A DNA stretch of 64,000 bases from Pseudomonas sp. BCA17 (GCF_004519405.1 NZ_SGWI01000003.1:186001-250000); one strand, 5' to 3'. Shown: positions 7,986 through 16,932, counted from the stretch's first letter. Numbers and translations are program-made. Notes: generated by a model from the letters alone, not told the origin.

Positions 7986-10859
7986 ATGATTCTCAGCACC
8001 GACCTGCTCGGCACCTCGGCGGCGCCCGCGCAGGTTATCCGTAAACACTATGCAACCGAGATGGCGGTCGAACGTACGCGTCTGTTGTATCAGGGCTCTC
8101 TGCTGCCCACCTTGTTGATGCTGGTCAACGGCCTGGTCTGCGCCTGGCTGTTATGGAGCCCCAAGCAATACGTGTTGGACAGCATCTGGCTGGTCTGGCT
8201 GCTGGCCCTGGTGGCGCTGCGCGTAATCCAGGTGGCGGCCTTTGAGTCAGCCATGCCCAGCCGCCAGGCCCAGCCGATCTGGCGACGCATGTTCATGCTC
8301 GGCTCGGCGGTGAGCGGTCTGACCCTGGCCACTGCCGCCATTGCCCTGGTGCCGACGGACAGCTTTGTGCAACAGGCCTGGGTGTTCGGCCTGCTTGGTG
8401 CCGCGACGTTGTCGGCCAGCGTGGCCTATGCCGTGAGTCTGCCGGCGTTTCTGTCGTTTGCCATGCCGTGCCTGGTGCCGCCCATCCTTTACCTGTTCTG
8501 GAGCGGCGGTCCGCAACAGCAAGGCTGGGGTGTGCTGGGCCTGATCCTGCTGGCGTCCTTGAGCTTGGTCGCCTGGCAGGTCAATCGCCTGATCCAGCAC
8601 GGTCTGCTGCGACGCTTCCAGAACCAGGCCCTGATCGAGCATCTGCAGCAGGCGCAGCAACGCAGCGAGCAGTTGAATCAGGAGTTGGTACGCGAAGTCG
8701 AGCAGCGCCGCCAGGTTGAGCAGGAACTGCGCGAAGCCCAGACCGGCCTGCAAGACCGTGTGGCACAACGCAGCCAGGAACTGGGCGCTGCCAGCCTCGC
8801 CCTGACCAAAAGCGAAGCGCGCCTGGCCTTGGCCTTGCAGGCCAGCGAGCTGGGCCTCTGGGACTGGAACCTGCAAACCGACGAAGTCCACCACACCCAA
8901 CTCAAAGAGCTGTTCGGCCTGGAACCCGAGTACGTCACGGCGATGCTCAGCCACCTGAAGCCGCGCCTGCATCCCGAGGATTTGCCGCTGCTCAAGCGCG
9001 CCCTGGTGGAACACCTGAAAGGCCGCAGCGAGGACTATCAGGTGCAATACCGTGTGCGTCACGGCGACGGCCATTGGGTGTGGATCGAAGACCGTGGTCG
9101 CGCCGTGGAATGGGCTTTGAGCGGGCGGGTGACGCGCATGCTCGGTACTCGCCGCGATATCAGTGCCGACAAGGCGCTCGAAGAACAGCAGCGCCTGGCT
9201 TCGACCGTATTCGAAGCCGCCAGCGAGGGCATTGTGATTCTCGACCCGGACTATGTGTTGATCGCGGTGAACCAGGCGTTCAGCCGTGTCACCGGCTTTG
9301 AAATCGACGACATGATCGGCCGTAATTTCGTGGAGTTACCCTGCAGCCGCGATGTGCGCCGTCACTTCCCGGTGATCCGCCAGGCTCTGCTCAGTCACGG
9401 CACCTGGCAGGGTGAACTGGTGGAAACGCGTAAGAACGGCGAGCTGTATCCGCAATGGCTACAGCTGAACGTCGTACGTGATGTTCGTGGAAAAGTCAGT
9501 CATATCGTAGGCTTCTTCGCCGACTTGTCGGCGCGTCGCGAATCCGAGGAGCGTATGCGCTACCTCACCCACTACGATGAGTTGACCGGCCTGGCCAACC
9601 GCTCGCTGTTTCGCGAACGCCTGCGCGAGGCCCATGTGCGGGTACGCCAGGGCGGGCGCAGCCTGGCACTGCTGCATATCAATCTGGATCGCTTCAAGCT
9701 GCTCAACGACAGCCTGGGCCATGAAGTCGCCGACCAATTGCTGCAAAAAATAGCGCGTCGGTTGATCAACGCTTTGCCCGAGGCCGATACCATTGCGCGC
9801 CTGTCCGGTGACGAGTTCGCGGTGCTGTTCGATGCCTACGGCAACCTGTCGAGCCTGGCGCGGGTGGCCACCCGTCTGCTGGCCAAGCTGCGCGTGCCGG
9901 TGACGGTGGAAGGGCACGAGTTGGTGGTCAGTGCCTCGATGGGCGTCAGCCTATTGCCGGATAGCGCACGGGAAATTTCCGCGTTGGTCAGCCAATCGAA
10001 CATGGCCATGCAGCACGCCAAGCACTTGGGCGGCAATAACTTCCAGTTCTATACCGACAGCCTGCAAGCCAGCACCCTGGAGCGATTGCAGCTGGAAAAT
10101 CAGTTGCGCAAGGCCATCGACGAGCGTCAGCTCACGGTGTTCTACCAACCGAAACTGTGCCTGGCCACTGGCAACCTGAACGCTGCCGAAGCGCTGGTTC
10201 GCTGGGAGCATCCGCAGTGGGGCATGGTGCCGCCAGCCGATTTTATCGGCTTGGCTGAAGAGACGGGGTTGATCACACCGCTGGGTGAATTCGTACTGCG
10301 CCAGGCGTGCTGGCAAGCGTGCGAGTGGCAGCGTCAGGGCCTGGCGCCGATTCGGGTGTCGGTGAACCTGTCGGTGCACCAGTTGCGCCAGGGCAAGCTG
10401 GTCAGCCTGGTACGCCAGGTGCTGGAGGAAACCGGTCTGGACCCGCAATACCTCGAACTGGAACTGACCGAAAGCCAATTGCTCGACAGCGTCGAACACA
10501 TCATCGCCACCTTCCAGCAACTGCGGGACTTGGGTGTGAAGCTGGCCATCGATGACTTCGGTACCGGTTACTCGTCCCTCAGCTACCTCAAGCGTATCCC
10601 GGTGGACTACGTGAAGATCGACCAGGCGTTTATTCGCGGCCTTGGTCAAGGCCGTGAAGACGCCGCGATTACCCGCGCAATCATCGCCATGGCACATGGG
10701 TTGTCGTTGAAAGTGGTGGCCGAGGGTGTGGAGGACCAGCAGCAGCTCGAGTTTCTGCGAGCGGAGCGTTGCGACGAAGTGCAGGGCTACCTGATCAGTC
10801 GGCCGATGCAGGCGCAAGGGCTGGCAGAGTTGTTACGGAAAAATGCAGATTTTCCTTAG
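7986..10859 (+). CDS. Membrane PAS-PAS-GGDEF-EAL c-di-GMP signalling protein
   Basis: The 957-residue protein has about five transmembrane helices (residues 35-190) and a Gln/Glu-rich coiled coil (about 195-280). Two PAS domains follow (about 285-395 and 400-515; the first has the PAS_3-like RLHPEDLP and WVWIEDRGR segments), then GGDEF (about 530-690) and EAL (about 700-945). The cyclase signature reads SGDEF near residue 607 instead of GGDEF. The EAL side looks complete: EALVRWEHP near 733, an SVNLS motif, DDFGTGYSSLSYL and KIDQAF. I infer that c-di-GMP breakdown is retained and that cyclase activity is uncertain. I start at 7986; upstream frame sequence overlaps the uvrD promoter region. 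It corresponds in position to PA5442. Confidence 0.9.
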   Translation: MILSTDLLGTSAAPAQVIRKHYATEMAVERTRLLYQGSLLPTLLMLVNGLVCAWLLWSPKQYVLDSIWLVWLLALVALRVIQVAAFESAMPSRQAQPIWRRMFMLGSAVSGLTLATAAIALVPTDSFVQQAWVFGLLGAATLSASVAYAVSLPAFLSFAMPCLVPPILYLFWSGGPQQQGWGVLGLILLASLSLVAWQVNRLIQHGLLRRFQNQALIEHLQQAQQRSEQLNQELVREVEQRRQVEQELREAQTGLQDRVAQRSQELGAASLALTKSEARLALALQASELGLWDWNLQTDEVHHTQLKELFGLEPEYVTAMLSHLKPRLHPEDLPLLKRALVEHLKGRSEDYQVQYRVRHGDGHWVWIEDRGRAVEWALSGRVTRMLGTRRDISADKALEEQQRLASTVFEAASEGIVILDPDYVLIAVNQAFSRVTGFEIDDMIGRNFVELPCSRDVRRHFPVIRQALLSHGTWQGELVETRKNGELYPQWLQLNVVRDVRGKVSHIVGFFADLSARRESEERMRYLTHYDELTGLANRSLFRERLREAHVRVRQGGRSLALLHINLDRFKLLNDSLGHEVADQLLQKIARRLINALPEADTIARLSGDEFAVLFDAYGNLSSLARVATRLLAKLRVPVTVEGHELVVSASMGVSLLPDSAREISALVSQSNMAMQHAKHLGGNNFQFYTDSLQASTLERLQLENQLRKAIDERQLTVFYQPKLCLATGNLNAAEALVRWEHPQWGMVPPADFIGLAEETGLITPLGEFVLRQACWQACEWQRQGLAPIRVSVNLSVHQLRQGKLVSLVRQVLEETGLDPQYLELELTESQLLDSVEHIIATFQQLRDLGVKLAIDDFGTGYSSLSYLKRIPVDYVKIDQAFIRGLGQGREDAAITRAIIAMAHGLSLKVVAEGVEDQQQLEFLRAERCDEVQGYLISRPMQAQGLAELLRKNADFP

Positions 10860-10894
10860 CCACAGCGAGTGCGTTTTTGTGGCTACCAAAATAC

Positions 10895-10917
10895 CTGCCC
10901 TTTGATTCAGAGGGCAG
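10895..10917 (+). terminator. Hairpin after the GGDEF/EAL gene
   Basis: CTGCCCT / AGGGCAG stem with a nine-base loop, preceded by a second stem TAGCCACA / TGTGGCTA (10857-10885) that overlaps the stop codon. Neither has a clear T-run, so this is a weak call. Confidence 0.4.
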
Positions 10918-10959
10918 CAGGGCGATTTAGTGATGCATCGGACGGGCAAAACGGCAATT

Positions 10960-10978
10960 CTTGTAGTATAACTACAAG
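10960..10978. promoter_or_regulatory. RccR-type operator upstream of rccR
   Basis: Perfect inverted repeat CTTGTAG-TATAA-CTACAAG, 45 bases before the rccR start codon. It matches the TGTAGT...ACTACA type of site described for RpiR-family regulators RccR and HexR in Pseudomonas. The position suggests autoregulation. Confidence 0.75.
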
Positions 10979-11022
10979 CTTGCTACATCCCTGGCGTCTG
11001 CCAATAACAAGAGTCCTGTCCT

Positions 11023-11889
11023 TTGAACCTGTTGCAACATATCGCCCAGTCGCGCCACCTGTTACGCAAATCGGAACTCAAGGTTGCCGATCATGTGCTG
11101 CTTGACCCTGCGGCCGTGATGCACAGTTCCATGGCCGATCTGGCCCACAGCGTGGGCATCAGTGAGCCGACCATCGTGCGCTTCTGCCGCGCAATCGGTT
11201 GCTCCGGGTTCCAGGACTTGAAACTCAAGCTGGCCCAGAGCCTGGCGGCCGGCGCGAGCTTCGGGCAGTTTGCGATCCACGAAGATGACTCCGTCGCCGA
11301 CTATAGCCTGAAAATTTTCGACACCACCTTGCACACGTTGATGGAGGTGCGCGAGAAGCTCGACCCGGTGGAGTTGCAAAAGGCGGTGACCGCCATGTCC
11401 CAGGCCCAGCGTGTCGAGTTCTACGGCTTTGGTGCTTCCGGCGCCGTTGCCGCTGACGCCCAGCACAAATTCTTCCGTCTGCTGCTCACCGCCGCGGCCT
11501 ACAGTGACCCGCATATGCAGGCCATGTCGGCCGTGACGTTGAAGCCTACCGACGTGGCCATCTGCATTTCCCAGTCAGGCCGTTCCAAAGACCTGTTGAT
11601 CACCGCCAACCTGGTGCGCGAAAGCGGCGCTTCGCTGATCACCCTGTGCCCGAGCCAGACGCCATTGGCGGAGTTGTCTACGGTCAACCTGGCGATCGAT
11701 GTGCACGAAGACACCGAAATCTACACCCCGCTGACCTCGCGTATTGCTCACCTGGTGGTGATCGATGTGCTGGCGATGGGCGTAGCCATGGCGCGTGGGC
11801 CGAGCCTGGTCAACCACCTCAAGAGTGTGAAGCGCAGTTTGCGCAGCCTGCGGTTGTCGCCCAAGTCCGTCAAAGCCCTCGACGACTGA
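11023..11889 (+). CDS. rccR: RpiR-family carbon-metabolism regulator RccR
   Basis: A 288-residue DNA-binding protein with an N-terminal RpiR helix-turn-helix (residues 1-77; HSVGISEPTIVRFCRAIGCSGFQDLKLKLA is the recognition region) and a C-terminal SIS sugar-isomerase-like domain (about 125-260; CISQSGRSKDLL is the phosphosugar-binding loop). In Pseudomonas, RccR (PA5438 in P. aeruginosa) senses the Entner-Doudoroff intermediate KDPG and controls pyruvate, glyoxylate-shunt and gluconeogenic genes. The identification rests on family plus conserved position next to pycR-pycAB. The start is TTG at 11023, since no ATG/GTG with a ribosome site fits the conserved MNLLQHIAQSR start. Its own promoter holds a perfect operator. 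Confidence 0.88.
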   Translation: MNLLQHIAQSRHLLRKSELKVADHVLLDPAAVMHSSMADLAHSVGISEPTIVRFCRAIGCSGFQDLKLKLAQSLAAGASFGQFAIHEDDSVADYSLKIFDTTLHTLMEVREKLDPVELQKAVTAMSQAQRVEFYGFGASGAVAADAQHKFFRLLLTAAAYSDPHMQAMSAVTLKPTDVAICISQSGRSKDLLITANLVRESGASLITLCPSQTPLAELSTVNLAIDVHEDTEIYTPLTSRIAHLVVIDVLAMGVAMARGPSLVNHLKSVKRSLRSLRLSPKSVKALDD

Positions 11890-11911
11890 CCCTCGGCCTT
11901 GCTCGGCCAAT

Positions 11912-12125
11912 ATGGGAGGGGCCTGCCCCAAATGCCAGTTTAACGCGGAGCATAGTCACTGTGGCGAGGGAGCTTGCTCCCGTTGGACTGCGTAGCAGGC
12001 CCAGTCTTTTCAAGCCCAAAGCTAGGGCCGCTTCGCGACCCAACGGGAGCAAGCTCCCTCGCCACAGGTTACTCGTTGTCCGCTCTATCGCTTAACTGAC
12101 TGGCATTAGGGCTTGCCCCTTCCAT
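11912..12125. repeat. Nested REPIN: inner 28-bp perfect inverted REPs inside outer imperfect repeats
   Basis: The inner arms at 11959-11986 and 12040-12067 are exact reverse complements (28 of 28) around a 53-base spacer and contain GTGGCGAGGGAGCTTGCTCC, the P. fluorescens REP core. They are flanked by outer, imperfectly matching inverted arms at 11912-11945 and 12091-12125 that share AATGCCAG and a GGGGC...GCCC motif. This fills most of the gap between rccR and the small ORF at 12228. Confidence 0.85.
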
Positions 12126-12227
12126 GATTCATTTTCCTGCCTGTCCAGAATCTTCATCAGGCTGTCATCGCCTCGTCATCCCTCGTGGTCATTCTGAGCT
12201 CCCCGTACTCGCATTGGGAGACTCCAA

Positions 12228-12425
12228 ATGACCCGGCACTACGAAGACAGCAACAGCACCGTCAAGACCCGTCGTCAGCAGGAAGACCAACGCCGCATGG
12301 CGTTCCGTCGCGCAATCGAAGACCGTTGCGAGGAGCGCCAACTGCTCCAGAGCATCAGTGACTACCCGGAACTGCACTGGCAGGCACCCGTGGCCGCCCA
12401 GCGAAGCGCTCAGCCAACGCGCTGA
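12228..12425 (+). CDS. Small PA3496-like putative envelope-integrity protein
   Basis: A 65-residue, very basic and charged protein (TRRQQEDQRRMAFRRAIEDRCEERQLLQ, then ISDYPEL). This resembles the small Pseudomonas family named after PA3496; I recognise the EDQRRM-FRRAIE...LL..ISDYPEL pattern but cannot search it. It has no signal peptide or membrane segment. GGGAG lies ten bases before the ATG. Its last 70 bases overlap the tail of the convergent LysR gene. Confidence 0.65.
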   Translation: MTRHYEDSNSTVKTRRQQEDQRRMAFRRAIEDRCEERQLLQSISDYPELHWQAPVAAQRSAQPTR

Positions 12426-13329
12426 TCTGCACCCGTTCGCTGCGGATAAAGCCCAGGAACGCATGCGCCACCGGTGACAGGCGTTTGGCCTTGGCCTGCA
12501 CCAGGCACCAACTGCGGTACAGCGGCAGTTCTTCCACCGGCAACTCCTTGAGCCCACCGGTGGCCAGTTCCAGGTTGACGGCGTGGCGCGTGAGCAAGGC
12601 CACGCCCAACCCTGCAGTCACGCACTCGCGTTGGGCTTCGGCCGAGGCTACTTCCACCGTCTGGGTGAAGTGCACGCGTTTCTCCTTGAAGTACTCCTCG
12701 CAGGCCAGTCGCGTGCCGGAACCGGGTTCGCGCAGCAGCAACGTGTAAGGTTCCAGGTCCTGCAGGCGCAGCGGGCCTTGCAGGCTCAAGGGATGGTCGA
12801 GAGGCGCCACGGCGACGATCGGGTTGTTGAGAAACGGCAGGAATTCCAGGCCCATTTCCTGGGGCACCATGGACATGATCACCAGGTCGTCACGGTTGTC
12901 CGACAGCCTGCGAATCACTTGGGCGCGGTTGACCACCGTCAGGTGCAGTTGCACTTCGGGGTGCTGGCGCTTGAAGGCCGCAAACAAGTGCGGCACGAAG
13001 TACTTGGCGCTGGACTCCACCGCCAGCTTCAGCTGGCCCTGCAGCGAGCCCTGCATGTCCGACAGCTGCATGTCGAGGTTTTCCAGGCGTCCGAAAATAT
13101 CGCGACTGGCCCTTTGCAGGGCCTCGGCGGCCTCGGTCATGTAGAGCTTTTTGCCGACGTAATCGAACAGTGGCTGCCCGATCAACTCTTCCAACTGACG
13201 GATTTGCAGGCTGACTGCCGGTTGGGTGAGGGACATTTCCTCGGCAGCGCGACTGTAGGAACGCAAATCACAGACTTCATTGAAAATCTGCAATTGACGC
13301 AATGTCATACGCATCAATGACTTACGCAT
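12355..13329 (-). CDS. pycR: LysR-family regulator divergent from pycAB (PycR-type)
   Basis: A 324-residue LysR-type regulator with an N-terminal winged HTH (residues 7-66: LRQLQIFNEVCDLRSYSRAAEEMSLTQPAVSLQIRQLE) and a periplasmic-binding-like effector domain (about 95-295). It is transcribed divergently from pycA, exactly as PA5437 (PycR) is in P. aeruginosa, and probably regulates that operon. The start at 13329 has AAAAGGAAC eight bases upstream; the internal ATG at 13311 (MTLRQLQ) is an alternative. The extended C-terminal tail (RPRVPASAVPGSH) overlaps the convergent small gene. Confidence 0.85.
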   Translation of the reverse strand: MRKSLMRMTLRQLQIFNEVCDLRSYSRAAEEMSLTQPAVSLQIRQLEELIGQPLFDYVGKKLYMTEAAEALQRASRDIFGRLENLDMQLSDMQGSLQGQLKLAVESSAKYFVPHLFAAFKRQHPEVQLHLTVVNRAQVIRRLSDNRDDLVIMSMVPQEMGLEFLPFLNNPIVAVAPLDHPLSLQGPLRLQDLEPYTLLLREPGSGTRLACEEYFKEKRVHFTQTVEVASAEAQRECVTAGLGVALLTRHAVNLELATGGLKELPVEELPLYRSWCLVQAKAKRLSPVAHAFLGFIRSERVQISALAERFAGRPRVPASAVPGSH

Positions 13330-13366
13330 TACTTTGTTCCTTTTGAGTCGAGCCTTCGAACCAACT

Positions 13367-13382
13367 ATAAGTCTTTACTTAT
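13367..13382. promoter_or_regulatory. Candidate LysR operator in the pycR-pycA gap
   Basis: Perfect inverted repeat ATAAGT-CTTT-ACTTAT, of the T-N11-A type used by LysR regulators, 38 bases upstream of the LysR start codon in an AT-rich divergent promoter region. Confidence 0.55.
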
Positions 13383-13525
13383 GCATGACCCAATAATTAT
13401 TGATTTTTGTTAATTCCTTGAGCGGCTTAGTGTGTGTCTCGCGACTGACTTGAAACATTTGGTCACGCGTCGACCCGGGTGTGGTGGGTTGAAGAACGCA
13501 GCAATCGGCTCAAGGGAATTTCCAA

Positions 13526-14941
13526 GTGATAAAAAAGATCCTGATCGCCAACCGTGGTGAAATTGCCGTACGCATCGTGCGTGCCTGCGCCGAGATGGGG
13601 ATCCGTTCGGTTGCGGTGTTTTCCGATGCCGACCGTCATGCGCTGCACGTCAAACGTGCCGACGAAGCCCACAGCATTGGCGCCGAACCTCTGGCCGGCT
13701 ACCTCAACCCGCGCAAGCTGGTGAACCTGGCCGTGGAAACCGGCTGTGACGCCTTGCACCCAGGCTATGGCTTCCTGTCGGAAAACGCCGAACTGGCGGA
13801 CATCTGCGCCGAGCGTGGGATCAAATTTATCGGGCCATCGGCTGAAGTGATTCGCCGCATGGGCGACAAGACTGAAGCGCGCCGCAGCATGATCAAGGCG
13901 GGCGTGCCGGTCACGCCGGGCACCGAAGGCAACGTTGCCGACATCCATGAAGCCCTCAGCGAAGGCGACCGCATTGGTTACCCGGTGATGCTCAAGGCCA
14001 CTTCCGGTGGTGGTGGTCGTGGTATCCGTCGCTGCAACAGCCGCGAAGAACTCGAACAAGCCTTCCCGCGGGTGATTTCCGAAGCCACCAAAGCGTTTGG
14101 TTCGGCGGAAGTGTTCCTCGAAAAGTGCATCGTCAACCCCAAGCATATCGAGGCGCAGATTCTCGGTGACAGCTTTGGCAACGTGGTGCACCTGTTCGAG
14201 CGGGATTGCTCGATCCAGCGCCGTAACCAGAAGCTCATCGAAATCGCCCCCAGCCCCCAGCTGACACCGGAGCAGCGCGCCTACATCGGCGACCTGTCGG
14301 TACGTGCGGCCAAGGCGGTGGGCTACGAGAACGCCGGTACCGTGGAGTTCCTGCTCGCCGAGGGCGAGGTGTACTTCATGGAAATGAACACCCGGGTGCA
14401 GGTGGAGCACACCATCACCGAAGAAATCACCGGGATCGACATTGTCCGTGAGCAGATCCGCATCGCCTCGGGCCTGCCGCTGTCGGTCAAACAGGAAGAC
14501 ATCCACCATCGTGGTTTCGCGTTGCAATTTCGGATCAACGCCGAAGACCCGAAAAACAACTTCCTGCCCAGCTTCGGCAAGATCACCCGTTACTACGCGC
14601 CCGGCGGTCCTGGCGTGCGCACCGACACGGCGATCTACACCGGCTACACCATCCCGCCGTTCTACGACTCCATGTGCCTGAAACTGGTGGTGTGGGCGTT
14701 GACCTGGGAAGAGGCCATGGACCGTGGCCTGCGTGCCCTGGACGACATGCGCCTGCAAGGCGTGAAGACCACCGCCGCCTATTACCAGGAAATCCTGCGC
14801 AACCCGGAATTCCGCAGCGGCCAGTTCAATACGAGCTTTGTGGAAAGTCACCCTGAGCTGACCAACTACTCGATCAAGCGCAAACCCGAAGAGCTGGCCC
14901 TGGCCATCGCCGCCGCCATCGCCGCCCACGCGGGTTTATGA
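13526..14941 (+). CDS. pycA: Pyruvate carboxylase subunit A (biotin carboxylase)
   Basis: Cytoplasmic ATP-dependent biotin carboxylase of 471 residues, which carboxylates biotin on the partner PycB for anaplerotic oxaloacetate synthesis. Visible are the N-terminal IANRGEIAVRIVRA motif, the ATP-grasp glycine loop ATSGGGGRGIRRC (about residue 158-170), EKCIVNPKHIEAQILGD, the MEMNTRVQVEHTITE metal/catalytic motif (about 288) and FRINAEDP. The start codon is GTG at 13526 with AAGGGAA nine bases before it. The gene is followed at 100 bases by pycB, so this is the two-subunit Pseudomonas-type pyruvate carboxylase rather than the acetyl-CoA carboxylase AccC. Confidence 0.94.
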   Translation: MIKKILIANRGEIAVRIVRACAEMGIRSVAVFSDADRHALHVKRADEAHSIGAEPLAGYLNPRKLVNLAVETGCDALHPGYGFLSENAELADICAERGIKFIGPSAEVIRRMGDKTEARRSMIKAGVPVTPGTEGNVADIHEALSEGDRIGYPVMLKATSGGGGRGIRRCNSREELEQAFPRVISEATKAFGSAEVFLEKCIVNPKHIEAQILGDSFGNVVHLFERDCSIQRRNQKLIEIAPSPQLTPEQRAYIGDLSVRAAKAVGYENAGTVEFLLAEGEVYFMEMNTRVQVEHTITEEITGIDIVREQIRIASGLPLSVKQEDIHHRGFALQFRINAEDPKNNFLPSFGKITRYYAPGGPGVRTDTAIYTGYTIPPFYDSMCLKLVVWALTWEEAMDRGLRALDDMRLQGVKTTAAYYQEILRNPEFRSGQFNTSFVESHPELTNYSIKRKPEELALAIAAAIAAHAGL

Positions 14942-14947
14942 ATAAAC

Positions 14948-15027
14948 AGCGGCAAGTTGTAAGTGGCAAGCTGCAAGTAAAGGCAGATTGGCTTTTTCTT
15001 GCGGCTTGTAGCTTGAAACTTGTCGCT
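14948..15027. repeat. Long imperfect hairpin repeat between pycA and pycB
   Basis: The arm AGCGGCAAGTTGTAAGTGGC... (14948-14977) is nearly the reverse complement of 14999-15027 (ending AAACTTGTCGCT). The AAGCTGCAAG/CTTGTAGCTTG vocabulary is the same as in the pstA-pstB and pstB-phoU gaps. Confidence 0.75.
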
Positions 15028-15041
15028 ATGAGGAGATACCA

Positions 15042-16850
15042 ATGACTAAAAAGATCTTCGTTACTGACACCATCCTGCGCGACGCCCACCAATCGCTGCT
15101 CGCGACCCGCATGCGTACCGACGACATGCTGCCGATCTGCGACAAGCTCGATAAGGTCGGCTACTGGTCCCTGGAAGTCTGGGGCGGCGCGACGTTTGAC
15201 GCTTGCGTGCGCTTCCTGAAAGAAGACCCGTGGGAGCGCCTGCGCAAACTGCGCGCCGCGTTGCCTAACACCCGGCTGCAAATGTTGCTGCGTGGCCAGA
15301 ACCTGCTGGGCTACCGCCACTACAGCGACGACGTGGTCAAAGCCTTCGTCGCCAAGGCCGCCGTGAATGGCATCGACGTGTTCCGCATCTTCGACGCCAT
15401 GAACGACGTGCGTAACCTGCGCGTGGCCATCGAAGCGGTGAAAGCCGCCGGCAAACATGCCCAGGGCACCATCGCCTACACCACAAGCCCGGTGCACACC
15501 ATCGACGCGTTTGTGGCCCAGGCCAAGCAGATGGAATCCATGGGCTGCGACTCGGTTGCGATCAAAGACATGGCCGGCCTGCTGACCCCCTATGCCACTG
15601 GCGAATTGGTCAAAGCCTTGAAAGCCGAGCAAAGCCTGCCGGTGTTCATTCACTCTCACGACACCGCCGGCCTGGCCGCGATGTGCCAACTCAAGGCCAT
15701 TGAAAACGGTGCCGATCATATCGACACCGCGATTTCCAGCTTCGCCTGGGGCACCAGCCATCCAGGTACCGAGTCGATGGTCGCGGCCCTTAAAGGCAGC
15801 GAGTTCGACACCGGCCTCGACTTGGAACTGCTGCAGGAAATCGGCCTGTACTTCTACGCCGTGCGCAAGAAGTACCACCAGTTCGAAAGCGAATTCACGG
15901 CGGTCGACACCCGCGTGCAAGTCAACCAGGTGCCGGGCGGGATGATTTCCAACCTGGCCAACCAGTTGAAGGAGCAGGGCGCCCTCAACCGCATGGGCGA
16001 AGTGCTGGCTGAAATCCCGCGCGTACGAGAAGACCTCGGGTTCCCGCCACTCGTTACCCCGACGTCGCAGATCGTCGGCACCCAGGCGTTCTTCAACGTG
16101 TTGGCCGGTGAGCGCTACAAGACCATCACCAACGAAGTGAAGCTGTACCTGCAGGGTGGCTACGGCAAGGCGCCGGGCACTGTGAACGAGAAGCTGCGTC
16201 GCCAGGCCATCGGCAGTGAAGAAGTGATCGATGTGCGTCCGGCCGACCTGCTCAAGCCGGAAATGACCAAGCTGCGTGGCGAGATCGGTGCGCTGGCCAA
16301 ATCCGAAGAGGACGTGCTGACTTACGCCATGTTTCCGGACATTGGGCGCAAGTTCCTCGAAGAGCGTGAGGCCGGGACCTTGGCGCCGGAAGTGTTATTG
16401 CCGATCCCAGAAGCCGGCGGCGTGGCCCGGGCCAGTGGCGAAGGGGTGCCGACCGAGTTCGTCATCGACGTGCACGGTGAAAGTTACCGCGTCGACATCA
16501 CCGGTGTTGGCGTGAAGGCCGAAGGCAAACGTCATTTCTACCTGTCCATTGATGGCATGCCGGAAGAAGTGGTGTTCGAACCGCTCAACGAGTTTGTCAG
16601 CAGCGGTGGCAGCAAGCGCAAGCACGCCAGCGCTCCGGGCCATGTGAGCACGGCAATGCCGGGCAACATCGTCGACGTGCTGGTCAAGGAAGGTGACATG
16701 GTCAAGGCCGGCCAGGCCGTGCTGATTACCGAAGCCATGAAGATGGAAACCGAAGTGCAGGCAGCCATTGCCGGCAAGGTGACCGCTGTTCATGTAGCCA
16801 AGGGCGACCGGGTCAACCCGGGTGAAATCCTGATCGAAGTCGAAGGCTGA
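15042..16850 (+). CDS. pycB: Pyruvate carboxylase subunit B (carboxyltransferase + biotin carrier)
   Basis: 602 residues: a carboxyltransferase TIM barrel of the HMGL/oxaloacetate-decarboxylase alpha type (residues 5-265; DTILRDAHQSLLATRMR at the start, SHDTAGLAAMCQLKAIENG, AFAWGTSHP-like end), a PYC/OADA domain (about 290-460) and a C-terminal biotinyl domain. The biotinylation site is the Lys in EAMKMETEV about 36 residues from the C-terminus. It transfers CO2 from biotin to pyruvate. The gene is often annotated oadA, but linkage to pycA and absence of membrane decarboxylase subunits argue for pyruvate carboxylase. GAGGAG precedes the ATG. Confidence 0.94.
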   Translation: MTKKIFVTDTILRDAHQSLLATRMRTDDMLPICDKLDKVGYWSLEVWGGATFDACVRFLKEDPWERLRKLRAALPNTRLQMLLRGQNLLGYRHYSDDVVKAFVAKAAVNGIDVFRIFDAMNDVRNLRVAIEAVKAAGKHAQGTIAYTTSPVHTIDAFVAQAKQMESMGCDSVAIKDMAGLLTPYATGELVKALKAEQSLPVFIHSHDTAGLAAMCQLKAIENGADHIDTAISSFAWGTSHPGTESMVAALKGSEFDTGLDLELLQEIGLYFYAVRKKYHQFESEFTAVDTRVQVNQVPGGMISNLANQLKEQGALNRMGEVLAEIPRVREDLGFPPLVTPTSQIVGTQAFFNVLAGERYKTITNEVKLYLQGGYGKAPGTVNEKLRRQAIGSEEVIDVRPADLLKPEMTKLRGEIGALAKSEEDVLTYAMFPDIGRKFLEEREAGTLAPEVLLPIPEAGGVARASGEGVPTEFVIDVHGESYRVDITGVGVKAEGKRHFYLSIDGMPEEVVFEPLNEFVSSGGSKRKHASAPGHVSTAMPGNIVDVLVKEGDMVKAGQAVLITEAMKMETEVQAAIAGKVTAVHVAKGDRVNPGEILIEVEG

Positions 16851-16884
16851 TACACAGCCTTCGACACTACCGTTTAAACCTCGG

Positions 16885-16908
16885 GGGGGCATGTGCCCCC
16901 TTTTTTTT
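16885..16908 (+). terminator. Intrinsic terminator of the pycAB operon
   Basis: GGGGGC-ATGT-GCCCCC stem followed by eight T, 35 bases after the pycB stop. Confidence 0.93.
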
Positions 16909-16932
16909 GTCTGGCGATCAGGCGGTTCTGCC

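Noticed and set aside
13463..14929. 488-codon reverse frame over pycA
   Set aside because: Antisense to pycA, low-complexity His/Phe/Gly composition; no start context.
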